Origin: RUG754 sp041856085
Lineage (GTDB): Bacteria > Bacillota > Clostridia > Peptostreptococcales > Anaerovoracaceae
DNA: 8,559 nucleotides
Assembly (NCBI GenBank): GCA_041856085.1
Contig: JBHAFL010000145.1
Span: 1-8,559, forward strand
Direction: 5' to 3'
Shown here one piece after another: positions 6,780 through 8,559 of the stretch (the stretch's first letter is position 1; every line of letters begins with the position of its first letter). The translations under genes and the position numbers were made by a program. The notes below the pieces were generated by a model. That model was not told the DNA's origin and did no database searches. It saw only the letters and a list, made by a program, of their open reading frames with translations.

Positions 6780-7223
6780 ATGAAGCTGTATTTCACAATC
6801 GCGAAGAAATTCACTAAAACAGGCGCTTCCGGTCTGGAGCTTAGAAGCGCGTCCGTCGGTCGCGCTGTCCTTTTTAACACTAAGGGAGACGGCTACGAAA
6901 AGGTAAGAGAGGCGGCGGAAAGCTTCGGATTTTTTGAAGGTGAAGCCCCGGTGAGTCTTAGAGGCATAGGCAAGTCTTATGAGGTTACCGGGGGAAATGT
7001 TTTTCCCTTTCTCTCTAAGCTTAACTTAATAAACGATGAACAGAACGATTTCATACTTTGCCTTAACTCGGTGCTTGCGGAGGCAGGCGAGATAATATCC
7101 GTGGAGATCAGCGACAAGCTCGCTATGGTTGAGATGACCGCGGAGGGTGAATCTTTTGAGAAATTTGCCGAGGGACTCTTGCCAATAGTCGAAAAATATG
7201 ATATAGGTATAATTAAGAAGTAA
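6780..7223 (+). CDS. Uncharacterised 147-residue protein
   Basis: I do not recognise the family. It has 147 residues, no signal peptide, no membrane segment and a single cysteine (in FILCLNSVL), and is mildly acidic with alternating strand and helix character. The beginning (MKLYFTIAKKF) looks like a buried strand; a stretch around residues 60-85 (SLRGIGKSYEVTGGNVFPFL) has several glycines; and the end (FEKFAEGLLPIVEKYDIGIIKK) is a helix followed by a strand. Codon use matches the neighbours, and its 11-base distance from nfu supports a real gene in the same operon. No good ribosome site is seen; GGAAG at 6756-6760 is too far, so translation may depend on coupling to nfu. Its stop codon is immediately followed by the FMN riboswitch, and its last codons hold a possible promoter for it. 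A soluble cytoplasmic role is inferred, nothing more. Confidence 0.7.
   Translation: MKLYFTIAKKFTKTGASGLELRSASVGRAVLFNTKGDGYEKVREAAESFGFFEGEAPVSLRGIGKSYEVTGGNVFPFLSKLNLINDEQNDFILCLNSVLAEAGEIISVEISDKLAMVEMTAEGESFEKFAEGLLPIVEKYDIGIIKK
7208..7213 (+). promoter_or_regulatory. Possible -10 box for the riboswitch transcript, inside the preceding gene
   Basis: TATAAT at 7208-7213 lies in the last codons of the 147-residue gene and would start transcription near 7220, just before the first riboswitch stem at 7226. No good -35 is found at normal spacing (TTGCCA at 7179-7184 is 23 bases away). The distance to the riboswitch fits; promoter strength is doubtful, and read-through from P1 is the alternative. 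Confidence 0.4.
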
Positions 7224-7225
7224 TC

Positions 7226-7351
7226 TGTTTCAGGGCGGGGTGAAAGTCCCCACCGGCAGTACAGTCTGCGAGCCTTAAGAGGGAAGCTCCTCGGATGGGT
7301 TGAACCGGTGCGATTCCGGTACCGACAGTTAAAGTCTGGATGGGAGAAACA
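7226..7351 (+). promoter_or_regulatory. FMN riboswitch (RFN element)
   Basis: Ligand-sensing leader RNA that binds flavin mononucleotide and normally lowers expression of riboflavin genes. The conserved RFN landmarks are all present in order: closing stem TGTTTC (7226-7231) with GAAACA (7346-7351), AGGGCGGGGTGAAAGTCCCC then ACCGGCAGTA, CAGTCTGCGAG, the variable arm, GAACCGGTGCGATTCCGGTACCGACAG split over 7301-7327, and AGTCTGGATGGGAGAA (7333-7348). It starts three bases after the preceding stop codon and lies in front of ribU, so it regulates riboflavin uptake rather than a synthesis operon. Confidence 0.96.
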
Positions 7352-7377
7352 CGAGTATGTTTACTTGTATTTTTGCG

Positions 7378-7409
7378 GGCTCTGAATTCTTTTCGGGGCC
7401 TATTTTCTT
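7378..7409 (+). terminator. Candidate expression-platform terminator of the FMN riboswitch
   Basis: GGCTC (7378-7382) can pair with GGGCC (7396-7400, one G-T pair), followed by TATTTTCTT. A competing longer-range stem, TTTTTGCGGG (7370-7379) with CCCGC-GC-AAAAA (7427-7438), uses the same bases. In addition AATCTGTT (7222-7229), which includes part of the 5' strand of the riboswitch closing stem, is perfectly complementary to AACAGATT (7411-7418), a plausible ligand-free alternative pairing. The stem is short, so this is a tentative assignment. Confidence 0.4.
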
Positions 7410-7496
7410 GAACAGATTCCATAATTCCCGCGCAAAAAACCATATTAAACCGTGCAGGGAAATCAGGTGGAAGTCCTGAAAGAAAGGAATCAAAAA

Positions 7497-8039
7497 ATGG
7501 TTAACACACAGTCAAAAACCGCGACATTAGCCAAGATGGCCATGCTCGTAGCGGTGTCGGTAGTTCTCGTATATCTGATTCACCTGCCGATACTTCCGAT
7601 GGTGCCGTTTCTGGAGTACGACCCTGCCGACGTACCCATTTTGATAGGCTCGTTCGCATTCGGACCTCTTGCAGGGATTTCTCTCACGGTTATTACCTCC
7701 GTGCTTCAGGGCTTAACCGTATCGAGCGCCTCAGGTCCTTACGGCATCATTATGCATGTCCTCGCGACCTCGGTGCTCGTTCTGACCTCAAGCCTCATAT
7801 ACAGAAAAAATAAGACCAAGAAGCAGGCGGTAATAGCGCTGATTCTCGGAACCCTTGCTATGGCAGCCGTGATGGTACCCGCCAATATGATAATCACGCC
7901 GATGTTTCTCGGAGTTCCGCTTGAGGCGCTCAGGCCGAGTCTTCCGTGGATAGCGCTTTTCAACCTCATAAAAGCCGGACTCAACTCGGCGTTAACATTC
8001 ATACTCTATAAGAGAATCAGCGGCTTTCTTCACAGATAA
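7497..8039 (+). CDS. ribU: Riboflavin ECF transporter substrate-binding subunit RibU
   Basis: Membrane S component that binds riboflavin and works with the shared energy-coupling module (EcfA, EcfA', EcfT), which is not in this window. The 180 residues contain about six hydrophobic segments (roughly 14-34, 46-66, 68-78, 84-103, 110-131, 149-172). The first has A15-x-x-x-A19, the AxxxA motif used for contact with EcfT. The segment FLEYDPADVPILIGSFAFGPLAGI (38-61) is strongly RibU-like, and the FMN riboswitch directly upstream supports the substrate. I chose ATG 7497 because AAAGGA (7483-7488) precedes it by 8 bases; an in-frame GTG at 7452 would add 15 polar residues and has no ribosome site. 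A small hairpin TCAGG/CCTGA (7463-7479) lies just before that ribosome site and may add translational control. Confidence 0.92.
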   Translation: MVNTQSKTATLAKMAMLVAVSVVLVYLIHLPILPMVPFLEYDPADVPILIGSFAFGPLAGISLTVITSVLQGLTVSSASGPYGIIMHVLATSVLVLTSSLIYRKNKTKKQAVIALILGTLAMAAVMVPANMIITPMFLGVPLEALRPSLPWIALFNLIKAGLNSALTFILYKRISGFLHR

Positions 8040-8064
8040 AAGAGATAGCGCCTATAAATCCGGA

Positions 8065-8134
8065 CGGGAAGTCAGGCGACGCGCAGGTTTTCAAATTTTG
8101 AGAAGTATACGGTAAAACGGCTTCCCGCGATTTT
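8065..8134 (+). terminator. Possible terminator between ribU and tsaE
   Basis: CGGGAAG (8065-8071) is complementary to CTTCCCG (8121-8127), followed by CGATTTT; inside, GTTTT (8087-8091) can pair with AAAAC (8114-8118). The loop is long, so this may be an attenuating structure or chance rather than an efficient terminator. Confidence 0.3.
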
Positions 8135-8146
8135 AACATAAAAATA

Positions 8147-8559
8147 ATGAAAATAATAAACACATACAAAATCGAAAACGAAGACGCTACAAGGGAGTTT
8201 GCCCGCGGAGTTGCAGGGGAGCTTAAACAAGGAGACGTCTTGGCTCTGATAGGAGATCTCGGCACGGGCAAGACCGCGCTTACGAGATACATCGCAGAGG
8301 CTCTCGGTATAGAGGGCAGAATCTCAAGCCCTACTTTCACCATAGTTAAGGAGTATAAAGGCGGCAGCTTGGCTCTGTTTCATTTTGATGTGTACAGGCT
8401 GGCAGGCGATATGGATGTGCTTTCGGTACGGCAGATATCGGGAGAAGAGGGGAAAAGCCTCAGGGAACGCGCCATTGACGAACTATATAATATCGGCGCT
8501 GAGGAATATTTCGAGGGAAGCGGCGTATCCGTGGTGGAATGGGCGAACCTTATCGAGGA
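8147..8559 (+). CDS. tsaE: tRNA t6A biosynthesis ATPase TsaE, 3' end cut by window
   Basis: ATPase that works with TsaB and TsaD to make N6-threonylcarbamoyladenosine at position 37 of tRNAs reading ANN codons. The 137 visible residues show Walker A GDLGTGKT (36-43), SSPTFTIVKEY (60-70), HFDVYRL (79-85, conserved D81), then GAEEYFEG (117-124) and VVEWA (129-133) with the conserved W132. In typical TsaE about nine residues separate the HFDxYRL and G-x-x-x-YF blocks; here there are about 31, so an insertion of about 22 residues, rich in charged residues (DVLSVRQISGEEGKSLRERA), is present without breaking the frame. No clear Shine-Dalgarno sequence precedes the ATG (the upstream bases are AT-rich), but this start gives the normal family N-terminus. 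tsaB and tsaD often follow in Firmicutes and would lie beyond the window. Confidence 0.92.
   Translation, partial: MKIINTYKIENEDATREFARGVAGELKQGDVLALIGDLGTGKTALTRYIAEALGIEGRISSPTFTIVKEYKGGSLALFHFDVYRLAGDMDVLSVRQISGEEGKSLRERAIDELYNIGAEEYFEGSGVSVVEWANLIE

Noticed and set aside
7451..7480. Possible cobalamin riboswitch fragment
   Set aside because: Only a GGGAA/GGTG/TCC resemblance is present. The other conserved cobalamin riboswitch elements, including the downstream GCAACTG-like box and the surrounding stems, are absent, and the gene is a riboflavin transporter.
7452..7496. GTG start for ribU at 7452
   Set aside because: It lacks a ribosome site and would translate the putative regulatory hairpin; ATG 7497 has AAAGGA at good distance and begins just before the first membrane helix.
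4110..8122. ACGGTAAAACG repeated after dus (4138-4148) and before tsaE (8109-8119 region)
   Set aside because: An 11-base match with no shared flanks or structure in similar base composition; probably coincidence.
8017..8343. - strand reading frame crossing the ribU-tsaE gap (108 codons)
   Set aside because: It overlaps the conserved Walker A region of tsaE and shows no coding features of its own.

Overview
The window reads like an ordinary chromosomal segment of an anaerobic, Clostridia-like Firmicute. The evidence is a reverse-order rubrerythrin (rubredoxin domain first), an ftsH-to-dus neighbourhood, an FMN riboswitch in front of an ECF-type riboflavin transporter (RibU), frequent AGA/AGG and ATA codons, and short Gram-positive-style spacing with GGAGG ribosome sites. 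No species can be named from the sequence alone. All nine genes lie on the + strand. I see no insertion sequence, phage gene, CRISPR array, tRNA or rRNA.

Layout. (1) 1-3105: the C-terminal ~85-90% of an FtsH membrane protease, whose reading frame is open to the left edge, overlapping a PucR-type transcription regulator; a hairpin at 3129-3160 closes this pair. (2) 3188-4138: a tRNA-dihydrouridine synthase. (3) 4139-4869: an AT-rich promoter region and a reverse rubrerythrin, a peroxide/oxygen defence protein. (4) 4870-5210: a 341-base gene-free stretch with two abutting terminator-like hairpins, a near-consensus promoter (5025-5054), a perfect 25-bp inverted repeat spanning 5058-5172 that starts almost at the predicted transcription start, and -10-like boxes on both strands. 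(5) 5211-7223: a lipoprotein of the branched-chain-amino-acid-binding type without transporter partners, a minimal NifU-type iron-sulphur scaffold (Nfu), and a 147-residue protein I do not recognise, closely spaced as one operon. (6) 7226-8039: an FMN riboswitch beginning three bases after the preceding stop codon, then ribU. (7) 8147-end: a truncated tsaE (tRNA t6A synthesis ATPase) with an unusual insertion.

Functionally the segment is mostly housekeeping: membrane protein quality control (FtsH), tRNA modification (Dus, TsaE), redox and Fe-S maintenance (rubrerythrin, Nfu) and flavin supply (RibU; FMN is also the Dus cofactor). I do not see a clearly new multi-gene system. The best candidates for undescribed biology are the 115-bp inverted-repeat element at the start of the lipoprotein transcript together with that gene's missing ribosome site, the unknown 147-residue protein fused by context to nfu and the riboswitch, and the TsaE insertion.
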